NCBI GenBank assembly: GCA_945952315.1
Contig: CAMFIE010000003.1
Coordinates: forward strand, 151,291 to 215,290
DNA from: an uncultured Rhizobium sp.
GTDB lineage: Bacteria; Pseudomonadota; Alphaproteobacteria; Rhizobiales; Rhizobiaceae
Direction of reading: 5' to 3'
DNA length: 64,000 nt
Positions 9,223-19,458 of the stretch are shown here, one piece after another. The notes under the pieces were generated by a model. The model worked only from the letters and a program-made list of their open reading frames with translations, did not search any database and was not told the DNA's origin. Position 1 is the stretch's first letter; every line of letters begins with the position of its first letter. The position numbers were made by a program, and so were the translations under genes.

Positions 9223-9251
9223 CTTGCAGGGATGAAAACCGCTTCTTATAT
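9223..9251 (+). promoter_or_regulatory. Putative RpoH (heat-shock) promoter of dnaK
   Basis: CTTGCAG at 9223-9229 and CTTATAT at 9245-9251, with 15 bp between, resemble the alphaproteobacterial sigma-32 elements (CTTGAA ... CCATAT). The site is 112 bp before the dnaK start in a 251-bp gap. The upstream element keeps the conserved CTTG; the downstream one is a partial match. Confidence 0.5.
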
Positions 9252-9362
9252 ACGCCGCATAACCGCAGCGATCACTGCGACTGAACTGAAATCATTCCCG
9301 TTAGGGGCTCTTATTCGGAATGCCTGACCGGGTTCCGGGAGCCTGCTTCAAGGAGAGTAGAC

Positions 9363-11276
<1,914 letters not shown>

Positions 11277-11341
11277 GGCCATCGACCGGGACCGGTCCCG
11301 ACCGCTTGCCTTCAAAGGCAGCGGAACGAGAGCTTGATCCG

Positions 11342-11373
11342 AGCCGCGCGTCAGCCATGGCGCGCGGCTTTCA
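11342..11373 (+). terminator. Terminator-like hairpin between dnaK and dnaJ
   Basis: A perfect 9-bp GC-rich stem AGCCGCGCG / CGCGCGGCT with a 10-nt loop, followed by TTTC. It lies 65 bp after dnaK and 92 bp before dnaJ. The short T run suggests partial termination, letting some transcripts reach dnaJ. Confidence 0.55.
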
Positions 11374-11465
11374 AGAACGTGGTCCCGCCTGTATCGTCCA
11401 GCACAATCCTTATCCATTGGGTCCATCGGGTCTCAATGGAGGACAAGACCGGAGCCTGAACCAGC

Positions 11466-12617
11466 ATGGCGAAAGCTGACTTTTACGAGACCCTGGGTGT
11501 CGGCAAGACCGCAGACGAGAAGGAGCTGAAGAGCGCCTTCCGCAAGCTGGCCATGAAGTATCACCCGGACAAGAACCCCGGCGATGCCGAGGCGGAAAAG
11601 AAGTTCAAGGAACTGAATGAAGCCTATGAAACACTGAAAGACCCGCAAAAGCGGGCTGCCTACGATCGTTATGGCCATGCCGCCTTCGAACAGGGCGGCG
11701 GTGGCTTCGGTGGCGGCGGCGGCTTTGGCGGCGGCGGTTTCGGTGGCGGCGGCTTCTCCGACATTTTCGAGGATATCTTTGGCGAGATGATGGGCGGTGG
11801 CCGGGCCCGCCGTGGCTCTGGTGGTCGCGAGCGCGGGGCGGACCTGCGCTACAATATGGAAATCTCGCTCGAGGAAAGCTTTACCGGCAAGACGGCGCAG
11901 ATCCGCGTGCCGACAGCAATCACCTGCGATGCCTGTACCGGCACCGGTGCGAAGCCCGGTTCAAAGCCGGTGTCCTGCGGCACCTGTCACGGCTCCGGCC
12001 GGGTACGCTCTGCACAGGGTTTCTTCTCCGTGGAACGCACCTGCCCGACCTGTCAGGGCCGCGGCCAGACGATTTCCGACCCTTGCGGCAAATGCCACGG
12101 CCATGGCCGGGTTACCGAAGAGCGCTCGCTTTCGGTCAACATTCCGGCGGGGATCGAAGACGGCACGCGCATTCGCCTGCAGGGCGAAGGGGAAGCCGGA
12201 TTGCGCGGCGGACCCGCGGGCGATCTCTATATCTTCCTGTCGGTGGCACCGCATCCGTTCTTCAAGCGAGACGGAGCCGATCTCTATTGCACCGTGCCGG
12301 TATCGATGACAACGGCTGCCCTTGGCGGCAAGTTCGATGTGACGACACTCGACGGCAGCAAGTCGCGGGTGACGATCCCGGAGGGCACCCAGGCCGGAAA
12401 GCAGTTCCGCCTGAAGGGCAAGGGCATGCCGGTGTTGCGCTCCCAGCAGGTGGGTGATCTCTATATCCAGATTCATATCGAGACACCACAGAAGCTGACA
12501 AAGCGCCAGCGCGAACTGTTGCAGGAATTCGAACAGATTTCCTCGAAGGAAAACAATCCGGAAAGTGCAGGTTTTTTTGCCCGCATGAAGGATTTCTTCG
12601 ATACGCTGAGTGACTGA
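11466..12617 (+). CDS. dnaJ: Co-chaperone DnaJ (Hsp40)
   Basis: A 383-residue type I DnaJ with all domains. The J domain (residues 1-70) has the DnaK-stimulating HPD in MKYHPDKN. A Gly/Phe-rich linker with repeated GGGFGG follows at about residues 78-100. The zinc-finger region has four CxxCxGxG repeats: [24 protein letters not shown] and CGKCHGHG, binding two zinc ions. Two C-terminal beta domains bind client proteins. It delivers substrates to DnaK and stimulates its ATPase. Confidence 0.98.
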   Translation: MAKADFYETLGVGKTADEKELKSAFRKLAMKYHPDKNPGDAEAEKKFKELNEAYETLKDPQKRAAYDRYGHAAFEQGGGGFGGGGGFGGGGFGGGGFSDIFEDIFGEMMGGGRARRGSGGRERGADLRYNMEISLEESFTGKTAQIRVPTAITCDACTGTGAKPGSKPVSCGTCHGSGRVRSAQGFFSVERTCPTCQGRGQTISDPCGKCHGHGRVTEERSLSVNIPAGIEDGTRIRLQGEGEAGLRGGPAGDLYIFLSVAPHPFFKRDGADLYCTVPVSMTTAALGGKFDVTTLDGSKSRVTIPEGTQAGKQFRLKGKGMPVLRSQQVGDLYIQIHIETPQKLTKRQRELLQEFEQISSKENNPESAGFFARMKDFFDTLSD

Positions 12618-12643
12618 CGGGCAAGCGCCGCAAAACCTACCTG

Positions 12644-12667
12644 AAGGCGGGATTCACCCCGCCTTTC
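12644..12667 (+). terminator. Rho-independent terminator after dnaJ
   Basis: Stem AAGGCGGG / CCCGCCTT (8 bp) with a 6-nt loop, followed by TCGCC. It lies 27 bp after the dnaJ stop codon and should separate the heat-shock unit from recF. The T tract is short. Confidence 0.6.
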
Positions 12668-12752
12668 GCCTATTGGCAAGGCGTTTCGAAAACGGATGCA
12701 AGACCCGGGCGAACAGGCTATAGGACGGATCGCCCGTGCAACCGGATCATCC

Positions 12753-13877
12753 ATGCCACACAAGGTTTTCATTGAGGAACTGAGGCTCGCCGCCTTCCGC
12801 AACTATGCGGAAGCTGCGCTTGTGCTTGACCAGCGCCATGTGGTTCTGACCGGTGACAATGGATCGGGAAAGACCAATCTGCTGGAAGCGATCTCCTTCC
12901 TTTCACCGGGCAAGGGCATGCGCCGGGCGGCCTATGCCGACGTGGTCAATGACGCTTCGGACAACGGCTTTTCGATCTTTGCGCGGCTGCACGGCATGGA
13001 AGGCGAGGTGGAGATCGGCACCGGTTGCGAGACCCGGGAGGAAGGCGCGGCCAGACGGCTGAAAATCAACGGCACCCAGGCAAAAAGCGCCGACGAGCTG
13101 ACCGATCACCTGCGCGTCGCCTGGCTGACCCCTGCCATGGACGGCCTATTTACCGGTCCAGCGGGCGACAGGCGCCGCTTTCTTGACCGGCTGGTGTTGT
13201 CGATCGATCCGGCCCATGGCCGCCGGGCAAACGATTTCGAGCGCGCCATGCGAAGCCGCAACCGACTTCTGTCCGAAGGGCGCATGGATCCGGTCTGGCT
13301 GAGAGGCCTGGAACAACAGATGGCCGAACTGGGCATCGCGATGGCACTCGCAAGACGGGATATGCTTGGCTATCTCGCCCATCTGATTGCTGAAACCCAG
13401 GGCCACTCGCCCTTTCCCTCGGCAGGCCTGACACTGACCGGATTTCTTGATCAGGGGCTTGAGCGCCCAGCCGTCGAGCTTGAAGAAGACTATGCGTCCA
13501 TGCTGGCCGAAGGTCGGTATCGCGACGCGAGCGCCGGGCGCACACTGGAAGGTCCGCACCGCGCCGACCTTCTCGTCTTTCATACCGAGAAGAACATGGA
13601 TGCCGCCCGTTGCTCGACCGGCGAACAGAAGGCACTGCTGATCGGTCTGGTTCTCGCCCATGCCCGGCTTGTGGCCAATATGACCGGCCATGCGCCGCTG
13701 CTTTTGCTGGATGAAATCGCAGCCCATCTTGACGAAGGCCGCCGCGCGGCTCTGTTCAACCTGATCGACGAGCTTGGCGGACAGGCTTTCATGACGGGGA
13801 CCGACCGACTGCTTTTCAACGCGCTTGACGATCGCGCCCGCTATTTTACCGTCGCGGCCGGAAAGCTTTACGGCTAG
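12753..13877 (+). CDS. recF: DNA replication and repair protein RecF
   Basis: A 374-residue SMC-like ATPase that loads RecA at gaps with RecO and RecR. The Walker A motif is TGDNGSGKTN at about residues 33-42. A signature-type STGEQKALLIGL segment and Walker B LLLLDEIAAHLDE are near the C-terminus. The ATG at 12753 gives MPHKVFIEEL, the usual RecF beginning; an upstream ATG at 12696 would add 19 atypical residues. It is followed after only 9 bp by a MoeB-like gene on the same strand, so the two may be co-transcribed. Confidence 0.97.
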   Translation: MPHKVFIEELRLAAFRNYAEAALVLDQRHVVLTGDNGSGKTNLLEAISFLSPGKGMRRAAYADVVNDASDNGFSIFARLHGMEGEVEIGTGCETREEGAARRLKINGTQAKSADELTDHLRVAWLTPAMDGLFTGPAGDRRRFLDRLVLSIDPAHGRRANDFERAMRSRNRLLSEGRMDPVWLRGLEQQMAELGIAMALARRDMLGYLAHLIAETQGHSPFPSAGLTLTGFLDQGLERPAVELEEDYASMLAEGRYRDASAGRTLEGPHRADLLVFHTEKNMDAARCSTGEQKALLIGLVLAHARLVANMTGHAPLLLLDEIAAHLDEGRRAALFNLIDELGGQAFMTGTDRLLFNALDDRARYFTVAAGKLYG

Positions 13878-13886
13878 GATTACGGC

Positions 13887-14657
13887 ATGGAGCACGAAGA
13901 CAGCCTCAGCGCCGAAGAGATCGAACGCTACAAGCGCCATATCCTTTTGCCGGAAATCGGTGGGCCGGGACAGCAGGCGTTGAAGCGGGCGCGTGTTCTG
14001 GTGCTCGGTGCCGGTGGACTTGGAGCGCCGGTGCTGCACTATCTGGGTGCAGCCGGTGTCGGCACGCTGGGCATCGCAGATGATGATCGCGTCTCGCTTT
14101 CCAACCTGCAAAGGCAGGTGATCCACGATACCGGTACACTGGGCGAAGAAAAGACCGAAAGTGCAGCGCGCGCGCTCGCAAGGCTCAATCCGCATGTGCG
14201 GGTCATCCGTTTCGGGGAACGCCTGACGGGAGATAGTGCTGCCCGTCTTCTCTCCGGTTTTGATCTGCTGATCGACGGAACGGACAATTTCGATACCCGT
14301 TATGCGGCCGCAGATGCGGCGGAAGCCGCCCATATTCCGCTCGTCACCGGTGCTGTCGGGCGCTTCGATGGCTCTGTCACCGTTCTGAAACCCCATGAAA
14401 CGGATACGGATGGCAACCCCTATCCGACCTATCGCGATCTCTTCCCCACCCCTCCCCCGCCTGGTCTTGTTCCCGTCTGTGCGGAAGCAGGCGTGATCGG
14501 TGCGCTCACCGGCGTGATCGGCACGCTGATGGCCATGGAAGCGATCAAACTGATAACCGGCATTGGTGAACCGCTCGTCGGACGTCTGCTTCTCTACGAT
14601 GGGCTCGCCGCCCGCTTCGATACGGTGCGCTACCGCCGCCGGGCTGCAAAACCGTGA
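13887..14657 (+). CDS. moeB: MoeB/ThiF/HesA family adenylyltransferase
   Basis: A 256-residue E1-like enzyme that adenylates the C-terminal Gly-Gly of a sulfur-carrier protein (MoaD or ThiS). The nucleotide-binding core VLVLGAGGLGAPVLHYLGAAG is at about residues 37-57, then the conserved DDDRVSLSNLQRQ with the adenylation arginine, and DGTDNFDTRY. Only one cysteine is seen (VPVCAEAG); the four zinc-binding cysteines of E. coli MoeB are missing. The first base of the next gene's GTG start lies just before the TGA here, so the two genes overlap by 4 bp. MoeB or ThiF cannot be chosen with certainty. Confidence 0.85.
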   Translation: MEHEDSLSAEEIERYKRHILLPEIGGPGQQALKRARVLVLGAGGLGAPVLHYLGAAGVGTLGIADDDRVSLSNLQRQVIHDTGTLGEEKTESAARALARLNPHVRVIRFGERLTGDSAARLLSGFDLLIDGTDNFDTRYAAADAAEAAHIPLVTGAVGRFDGSVTVLKPHETDTDGNPYPTYRDLFPTPPPPGLVPVCAEAGVIGALTGVIGTLMAMEAIKLITGIGEPLVGRLLLYDGLAARFDTVRYRRRAAKP

Positions 14658-15145
14658 CAGTCCAGGGACCACGGACCATCGATCCCGACCGGGACGACAT
14701 GGAGGCGCTTCGCCAGCTCGTCCTCGCAGCCTTTGCCTCTATGGATGGTGTGATCGATCCGCCTTCCTCCGCCCTCCAGTTGACCGCCGACAGTCTGCGT
14801 GAAAAGGCAAGGCACGAGACCGGTTTTGTTATCGAGGATCGCGGGGTGCCCCTCGCCTGCCTCTTTGCGCGCGACGAACCGCCCGATACGCTCTATATCG
14901 GCAAGTTCGCCGTTTTACCGGCCTTTCAGGGAAAGGGTTTCGGACGCCTGCTGATGAGCGCGGCAGAAGATCATGCCAGAGCCCGGGGCTTTTCCCGGCT
15001 GCGTCTGGAGACACGGGTGGAACTGGTGGAGAACCATGCCACCTTCCGTCATTTCGGCTTTGAAAAATCGGCGGAAAACAGCCATCCCGGCTATGACCGC
15101 CCCACCTCTATTGAAATGGTGAGGCTGCTTCCGAAGCGCGATTAA
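14654..15145 (+). CDS. GNAT family N-acetyltransferase
   Basis: A 163-residue acetyl-CoA-dependent transferase. The GNAT core is KFAVLPAFQGKGFGRLLMSAAEDHAR with the pyrophosphate-binding Q-x-x-G-x-G/A loop, followed by FSRLRLETRVELVENHATFRHFGF, the usual strand 5 and helix 4. It starts at GTG 14654, overlapping the stop codon of the MoeB-like gene, which suggests translational coupling. The acceptor substrate is unknown. Confidence 0.9.
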   Translation: MTVQGPRTIDPDRDDMEALRQLVLAAFASMDGVIDPPSSALQLTADSLREKARHETGFVIEDRGVPLACLFARDEPPDTLYIGKFAVLPAFQGKGFGRLLMSAAEDHARARGFSRLRLETRVELVENHATFRHFGFEKSAENSHPGYDRPTSIEMVRLLPKRD

Positions 15146-15188
15146 CCGAATTCGAGTTAATATATAATTTTATTATAATAACAATGAT

Positions 15189-16193
15189 TTATGCCCGGTT
15201 CGGCAACACACGGTTCGGCGGTCGATGGCCGTCGAAATAGGTCCGGATATTGATGATCACCTTGTCACCCATATCGATGCGGCCCTCGATCGTCGCCGAC
15301 GACATATGCGGCAGGAGCGTGACCTTGCCTTCCTGCGCCAGCTTGATCAGCTTCGGATTGACCCGCGGTTCGTTCTCGAACACATCGAGACCGGCACCGG
15401 CAATCTTTCCGGCACGCAGGCAGGAGATCAGCGCTGCCTCATCGATCACATCGCCGCGTGCGGTGTTGACGATATAGCTGGTCGGCTGCATGAGCGCGAG
15501 CCTGCGAGCAGACATCAGGTGGAACGTCGCGGGTGTCGAGGGGCAATTGATCGACACGATATCAACCCGGGCCAGCATCTGGTCAAGGCTGTCCCAATAG
15601 GTGGCCTCCAGCGCCTCTTCCGTGGCCGGGCTCACCCGCTTGCGGTTGTGGTAGTGGATTGACAGGCCGAAAGCCTTGGCGCGGCGGGCAACAGCCGTGC
15701 CGATGCGACCCATGCCGATGATGCCAATGCGCTTGCCCCAGATGCGGTGGCCCAGCATCCAGGTGGGCGACCAGCCCGCCCATTCACCGCCCTTGTCGGT
15801 CAGAATACGGGCCCCTTCGGCAAGGCGGCGCGGCACGGCGAGCAGGAGCGCCATGGTCATATCCGCCGTGTCTTCGGAAAGCACGTTCGGCGTATTGGTC
15901 ACGGTGATGCCCTTTTTGGCCGCCGCATCCACATCGATATGATCGACGCCGTTGGAAAAGCTTGCAATCAGCTTCAGCTGCGGGCCTGCCGCCTCGATCA
16001 GATCCGCGTCGATGCGATCCGTTACCGTCGGCACCAGCACATCGGCAGTTTGCACTGCGTGCTTCAGCTCTTCTGCGCTACGCGGCGCATCGTCCATGTT
16101 CAGCTCGGCATCGAACAATTCCCGCATGCGGGTTTCCACCGCGTCCGGCAACTTGCGAGTGATGTAAACCTTGGGTTTTTTCTTGAGCGTCAT
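15189..16193 (-). CDS. 2-hydroxyacid dehydrogenase (glyoxylate/hydroxypyruvate reductase type)
   Basis: A 334-residue NAD(P)-dependent D-isomer dehydrogenase. The Rossmann motif IGIIGMGRIGTAVARRAKAF is at about residues 154-173. Catalytic residues lie in NTARGDVIDE, with the Arg of the SIN(C)PSTP region, a Glu in GLDVFENEP and a His in LLPHMSSAT. Such enzymes reduce glyoxylate or hydroxypyruvate. ATG at 16193 gives MTLKKKPKVYITRKLP, the normal rhizobial start; an in-frame TTG 12 bases upstream is less likely. Confidence 0.9.
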   Translation of the reverse strand: MTLKKKPKVYITRKLPDAVETRMRELFDAELNMDDAPRSAEELKHAVQTADVLVPTVTDRIDADLIEAAGPQLKLIASFSNGVDHIDVDAAAKKGITVTNTPNVLSEDTADMTMALLLAVPRRLAEGARILTDKGGEWAGWSPTWMLGHRIWGKRIGIIGMGRIGTAVARRAKAFGLSIHYHNRKRVSPATEEALEATYWDSLDQMLARVDIVSINCPSTPATFHLMSARRLALMQPTSYIVNTARGDVIDEAALISCLRAGKIAGAGLDVFENEPRVNPKLIKLAQEGKVTLLPHMSSATIEGRIDMGDKVIINIRTYFDGHRPPNRVLPNRA

Positions 16194-16380
16194 GGGAGCT
16201 TTCAACGGCTTGTTCAGGTCTCATTAACCAAAAGAGACGATAAAATCCAGTCTGGCGATTTCTAACAGACCTGCGGGCGAAGACAAACACCCGTGCGGTT
16301 GAGCCTGTTGAAATCATCACCCGGCTCCGGTGCAGGGTTTGTTACCGGACTGAGTATCAGAAACAGAAGCGGCGTAACCC

Positions 16381-16941
16381 ATGCAGATGCCATTTCCCTT
16401 GCGCGTTGCCGTTCCCTTGAAGATGCTGGTCGCTCTTCTGGTCACAGGCCTTATGCTTGTTCATCCAGGTCTTGCGGCCGCGCAGGCCGTGAGCAAGGGT
16501 CCGAGCGGATTGCCATTGCCACGTTTCGTCAGCCTGAAATCGAAGAAGGTCAATCTGCGGGTTGGCCCGGGCACCACCTATGCTGCATCCTGGATGTACC
16601 TGAAGGCCGGCTTGCCTGTTGAAATCATACAGGAATATGACAACTGGCGCCGCATCCGCGATGCGGACGGCACGGAAGGCTGGGTCAATCAGGCGCTGCT
16701 TTCCGGCCAGCGCACAGCCGTCACGGCGCCCTGGATGAAGGGCAAGGGAGATGGCGTCTATGTCAACATGCGCCGCGACCCGCAGGCCAATGCCGCCATC
16801 ATCGCCAAGCTCGAACCGGGCGTGGTGGTGAAACTCGTCGAGTGCAATGGCGACTGGTGTGAGGCCGACTATGACGGCACCGAGGGCTGGCTCTCCCAGG
16901 CGGAGATCTGGGGCGCCTATCCCGCCGAAGTCTTCAAATAG
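16381..16941 (+). CDS. Secreted protein with two bacterial SH3 domains
   Basis: A 186-residue exported protein. Residues 1-36 are a signal peptide with a hydrophobic core (MLVALLVTGLMLV) and an AAAQA cleavage region. Two SH3-like repeats follow: KKVNLRVGPGTTYAASWMY...DNWRRIRDADGTEGWVNQALL, and VYVNMRRDPQANAAIIAKL...GDWCEADYDGTEGWLSQAEIWG. Such domains are thought to bind peptidoglycan peptides in the periplasm. It is convergent with the kinase gene that follows. No catalytic domain is present. Confidence 0.9.
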   Translation: MQMPFPLRVAVPLKMLVALLVTGLMLVHPGLAAAQAVSKGPSGLPLPRFVSLKSKKVNLRVGPGTTYAASWMYLKAGLPVEIIQEYDNWRRIRDADGTEGWVNQALLSGQRTAVTAPWMKGKGDGVYVNMRRDPQANAAIIAKLEPGVVVKLVECNGDWCEADYDGTEGWLSQAEIWGAYPAEVFK

Positions 16942-16958
16942 GTCTCAGGCGCCGGTCA

Positions 16959-16983
16959 GGCCTCAGATGAGGCCCGCCTTTTT
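16959..16983 (+). terminator. Possible terminator after the SH3 protein gene
   Basis: Stem GGCCTC / GAGGCC with a 4-nt loop, then CGCC and TTTTT. It begins 18 bp after the SH3 gene and overlaps the last codons of the convergent kinase gene. The 4-nt spacer before the T run weakens it. Confidence 0.4.
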
Positions 16984-17958
16984 CCCCGCATCCTTCAGCG
17001 ATCCGAGCGGGCGCGGCCCGATCTGCTGGATGACAATACCTGCTGCAAGGCAGCCGAGCTTTCCGCAAAGCTCCAGCTCGAGACCCTGCGTATAGCCATA
17101 GAGAAAACCGGCCGCAAACAGATCACCCGCGCCGGTCGTGTCGACCAGCTCGCGGATCGTGGTGGCGGCAACGGGAATGCGCTCGCTGCCCTTCAGGATT
17201 ACGGCACCGTCTTCGCTCATCGTCACGGCGGCAAGCTTGCAATCGGCAGCAAGCAGCGTCAGCGCCCTGTCGAAATCATCGGTTTCATAAAGCGAGAGCG
17301 TTTCCTCGCGATTGGCAAAGACGATATCCACCGTGCCGGAACGCATGAGATCGAGAAATTCGGACCGGTAGCGTCCGACGCAGAAGCTGTCGGAAAGCGT
17401 CATCGAGGTTTCGCGGCCATTCGCATGGGCAATGCGGCAGCACTCGACGATGGCTTCCTTGGCTCGCGGCGGATCCCATAGATAGCCTTCGAAATAGGTA
17501 ACCTTGGCATCGGCGACCACATCGGGCTCCACATCGTCCGGTCCGAGCTCGACGCAGGCGCCAAGATAGGTATTCATCGAACGCTCGCCATCCGGGGTCA
17601 CGAAGATCATCGAGCGGGCGGTCGGCGGAAAGGTGCCCTTCGGCGCGGTTTCGTAATGCACACCCTGCGCGCGGATATCATGGGTGAAGATGCGGCCGAG
17701 CTGATCGTCTGCCACCTTGCCGAAATAGGCGGCCCGGCCGCCAAAGCTTGCAACACCGGCCGCCGTATTGCCCGCACTGCCACCCGACGCCTCGATGGCC
17801 GGGCCCATGCGGCAATAAAGAAGCTCAGCCCGCTCGGCGTCAATCAGGTTCATTGCCGCTTTTGTAATCGCATTGTCGGCAAGGAACTGATCCTCGCAGC
17901 GGGAGATGATGTCGACAATCGCGTTGCCGACGGTCAGCACGTCAAATCTGGTGGTCAA
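16963..17958 (-). CDS. PfkB family carbohydrate kinase, adenosine-kinase-like
   Basis: A 331-residue ribokinase-fold kinase. The start FDVLTVGNAIVDIISRCED, the GGSAGNTAAGVASFGGRAAYFGKV substrate-lid region (PfkB signature 1) and DTTGAGDLFAAGFLYG with the catalytic Asp and anion hole (signature 2) are clear. Rhizobial orthologues are annotated as adenosine kinases, phosphorylating adenosine to AMP, but sugar specificity cannot be read with certainty. The first codon appears to be TTG at 17958; no ATG lies nearby in frame. Confidence 0.85.
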   Translation of the reverse strand: MTTRFDVLTVGNAIVDIISRCEDQFLADNAITKAAMNLIDAERAELLYCRMGPAIEASGGSAGNTAAGVASFGGRAAYFGKVADDQLGRIFTHDIRAQGVHYETAPKGTFPPTARSMIFVTPDGERSMNTYLGACVELGPDDVEPDVVADAKVTYFEGYLWDPPRAKEAIVECCRIAHANGRETSMTLSDSFCVGRYRSEFLDLMRSGTVDIVFANREETLSLYETDDFDRALTLLAADCKLAAVTMSEDGAVILKGSERIPVAATTIRELVDTTGAGDLFAAGFLYGYTQGLELELCGKLGCLAAGIVIQQIGPRPLGSLKDAGKKAGLI

Positions 17959-18137
17959 GGAAGGCGCCCCGGTGAATAGAACCGGTAAAGGGTTCTAGCG
18001 TTTTTTTCTTGAGAAGGAAGTAAAAAACGCGTCTCTGCCCAAGAAGTCTGGGCAGGGCAACGAAGCGCTGATAAACCCTGAAGCGCAACCGGCAATCCTG
18101 CCACTGCCGATCCTTCCGGACTTGCCGAAAGCCTGCC

Positions 18138-19091
18138 ATGTCTGCCGTCCTTCACGATGTCCTGCCCGTCTTTCTGCTGATCCTTGCCGGATGGCTGTCT
18201 GTGACGGTGAAGCTGCTGAAGGTGGAGACCGGTGACGCAATGGGGGAGTTTGTCTTTCGCATCGCTGTGCCTGTGCTTCTGTTTCGTACCATCGCGGGTG
18301 CGCAGGCTGGCGGGGGCACGCCGATAAAGCTCTGGATCGCCTATTTCTCCGGCGTTGCTGTCGCCTGGACCATCGGCCACCTTGCCGCAACCCGGCTGTT
18401 TGGCCGCGACCGGCGGATCGGCGTGATTGCAGGCGTCTCCTCGGCCTTTGCCAACAATGTCTTCATCGGCCTGCCACTGGTCGAGCGCGTGGTGGGCGAA
18501 CATGGCATCGTGGCCGTTTCCGTGTTGTTGGCCGTGCATCTGCCGCTGATGATGATTGCCGGAACCGTGCTGATGGAAGAGGCCGTGCGGCGCGAAACCG
18601 GCACGCCCGGTCGCGGTTTCGTTGCGGTGCTGGGTCAAACCCTCGTCAATCTGGTGCAGAACCCGCTGGTGATTGGTCTGGTAGCCGGAAGTGCATTGAA
18701 GTTTTCCGGTCTTGCCCTGCCACCACTGCTCGACAATCTGACCAAACAGGTTGCAGGCATTGCCGGACCTTTGGCGCTGCTTTCCCTTGGCATGGCGTTG
18801 AAAGCCTACGGGCTTTCCGGCAATCTTGGATTGGCCAGCCTGATCTCCGCCTTCAAGCTGCTGCTGCTGCCGGCCTGTGTGTTCGTGACCTGCCATCTGA
18901 TCGGCCTTGATCCGCAATGGACGGCGGCGATGGTTCTCACGTCCTCCGTTCCGACGGGTGTCAATGCCTGGCTGATAGCCAATCGCTTTGGGGCCGGGCA
19001 GGGTCTCGCCGCCTCCGCGATCAGTCTTTCGACCCTGCTCGGCGTGCTGACCGTCACCTTCTGGGCAGCCTTTGTCGGCAACGGGCAATGA
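18138..19091 (+). CDS. AEC family transporter (auxin efflux carrier type)
   Basis: A 317-residue inner-membrane protein, almost entirely hydrophobic helices, probably ten. The start FLLILAGWLSVTVKLL, the central conserved VSSAFANNVFIGLPLVERVVG and the C-terminal VLTSSVPTGVNAWLIANRFG with a Pro-broken helix match the AEC fold. Bacterial members export or import carboxylates such as malate or malonate; the substrate is not evident here. It is divergent from the kinase gene and is followed after 31 bp by a DUF1330 gene. Confidence 0.9.
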   Translation: MSAVLHDVLPVFLLILAGWLSVTVKLLKVETGDAMGEFVFRIAVPVLLFRTIAGAQAGGGTPIKLWIAYFSGVAVAWTIGHLAATRLFGRDRRIGVIAGVSSAFANNVFIGLPLVERVVGEHGIVAVSVLLAVHLPLMMIAGTVLMEEAVRRETGTPGRGFVAVLGQTLVNLVQNPLVIGLVAGSALKFSGLALPPLLDNLTKQVAGIAGPLALLSLGMALKAYGLSGNLGLASLISAFKLLLLPACVFVTCHLIGLDPQWTAAMVLTSSVPTGVNAWLIANRFGAGQGLAASAISLSTLLGVLTVTFWAAFVGNGQ

Positions 19092-19122
19092 GAATTTCGA
19101 CCAGCAAAAAGGGAGATCCGCA

Positions 19123-19419
19123 ATGAAAGGCTACTGGATGATCATCGGCACGGCCGTGACCGATGCCGCACTGCAGCAGGAATATGCCACGCTCTGGGCA
19201 CCGATTGCCGAAGCCTATGGCGCAAGGGTGATCCGTGGCGAACGGGCCCCGGTAAGACTGGAAGGGCGTGCGGACAGCGAACGGCTTCTGCTCGTCGAAT
19301 TCCCGTCGCTTGAAAAGGCCAGAGCCTGTTATGACAGCCCGGAATATCAGGCGGCAAAAGCGGTCGCGCAGCGCGCCTCCACGCGCGACCTGATCCTGTT
19401 TGAAGGTGATCTCGGCTAA
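19123..19419 (+). CDS. DUF1330 domain protein
   Basis: A 98-residue small ferredoxin-like-fold protein. KGYWMIIGTAVTDAALQQEY at the start and LLLVEFPSLEKARACYDSPEYQAAK are the recognisable DUF1330 segments. ATG at 19123 follows AGGGAGA; an in-frame ATG earlier would lie inside the transporter gene. Function is unknown; the domain is related to dimeric alpha/beta-barrel stress or monooxygenase-like proteins. It probably shares a transcript with the transporter. Confidence 0.85.
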   Translation: MKGYWMIIGTAVTDAALQQEYATLWAPIAEAYGARVIRGERAPVRLEGRADSERLLLVEFPSLEKARACYDSPEYQAAKAVAQRASTRDLILFEGDLG

Positions 19420-19424
19420 CGGCC

Positions 19425-19448
19425 TGGAGGGAGAAAGATCTCCCTCCA
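19425..19448. terminator. Bidirectional hairpin between convergent genes
   Basis: Perfect 10-bp inverted repeat TGGAGGGAGA / TCTCCCTCCA with a 4-nt loop. It fills most of the 39-bp gap between the DUF1330 gene and the convergent oxidoreductase gene. No long T run follows on either side, so terminator strength is uncertain. Confidence 0.5.
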
Positions 19449-19458
19449 ATGCAGGTTC

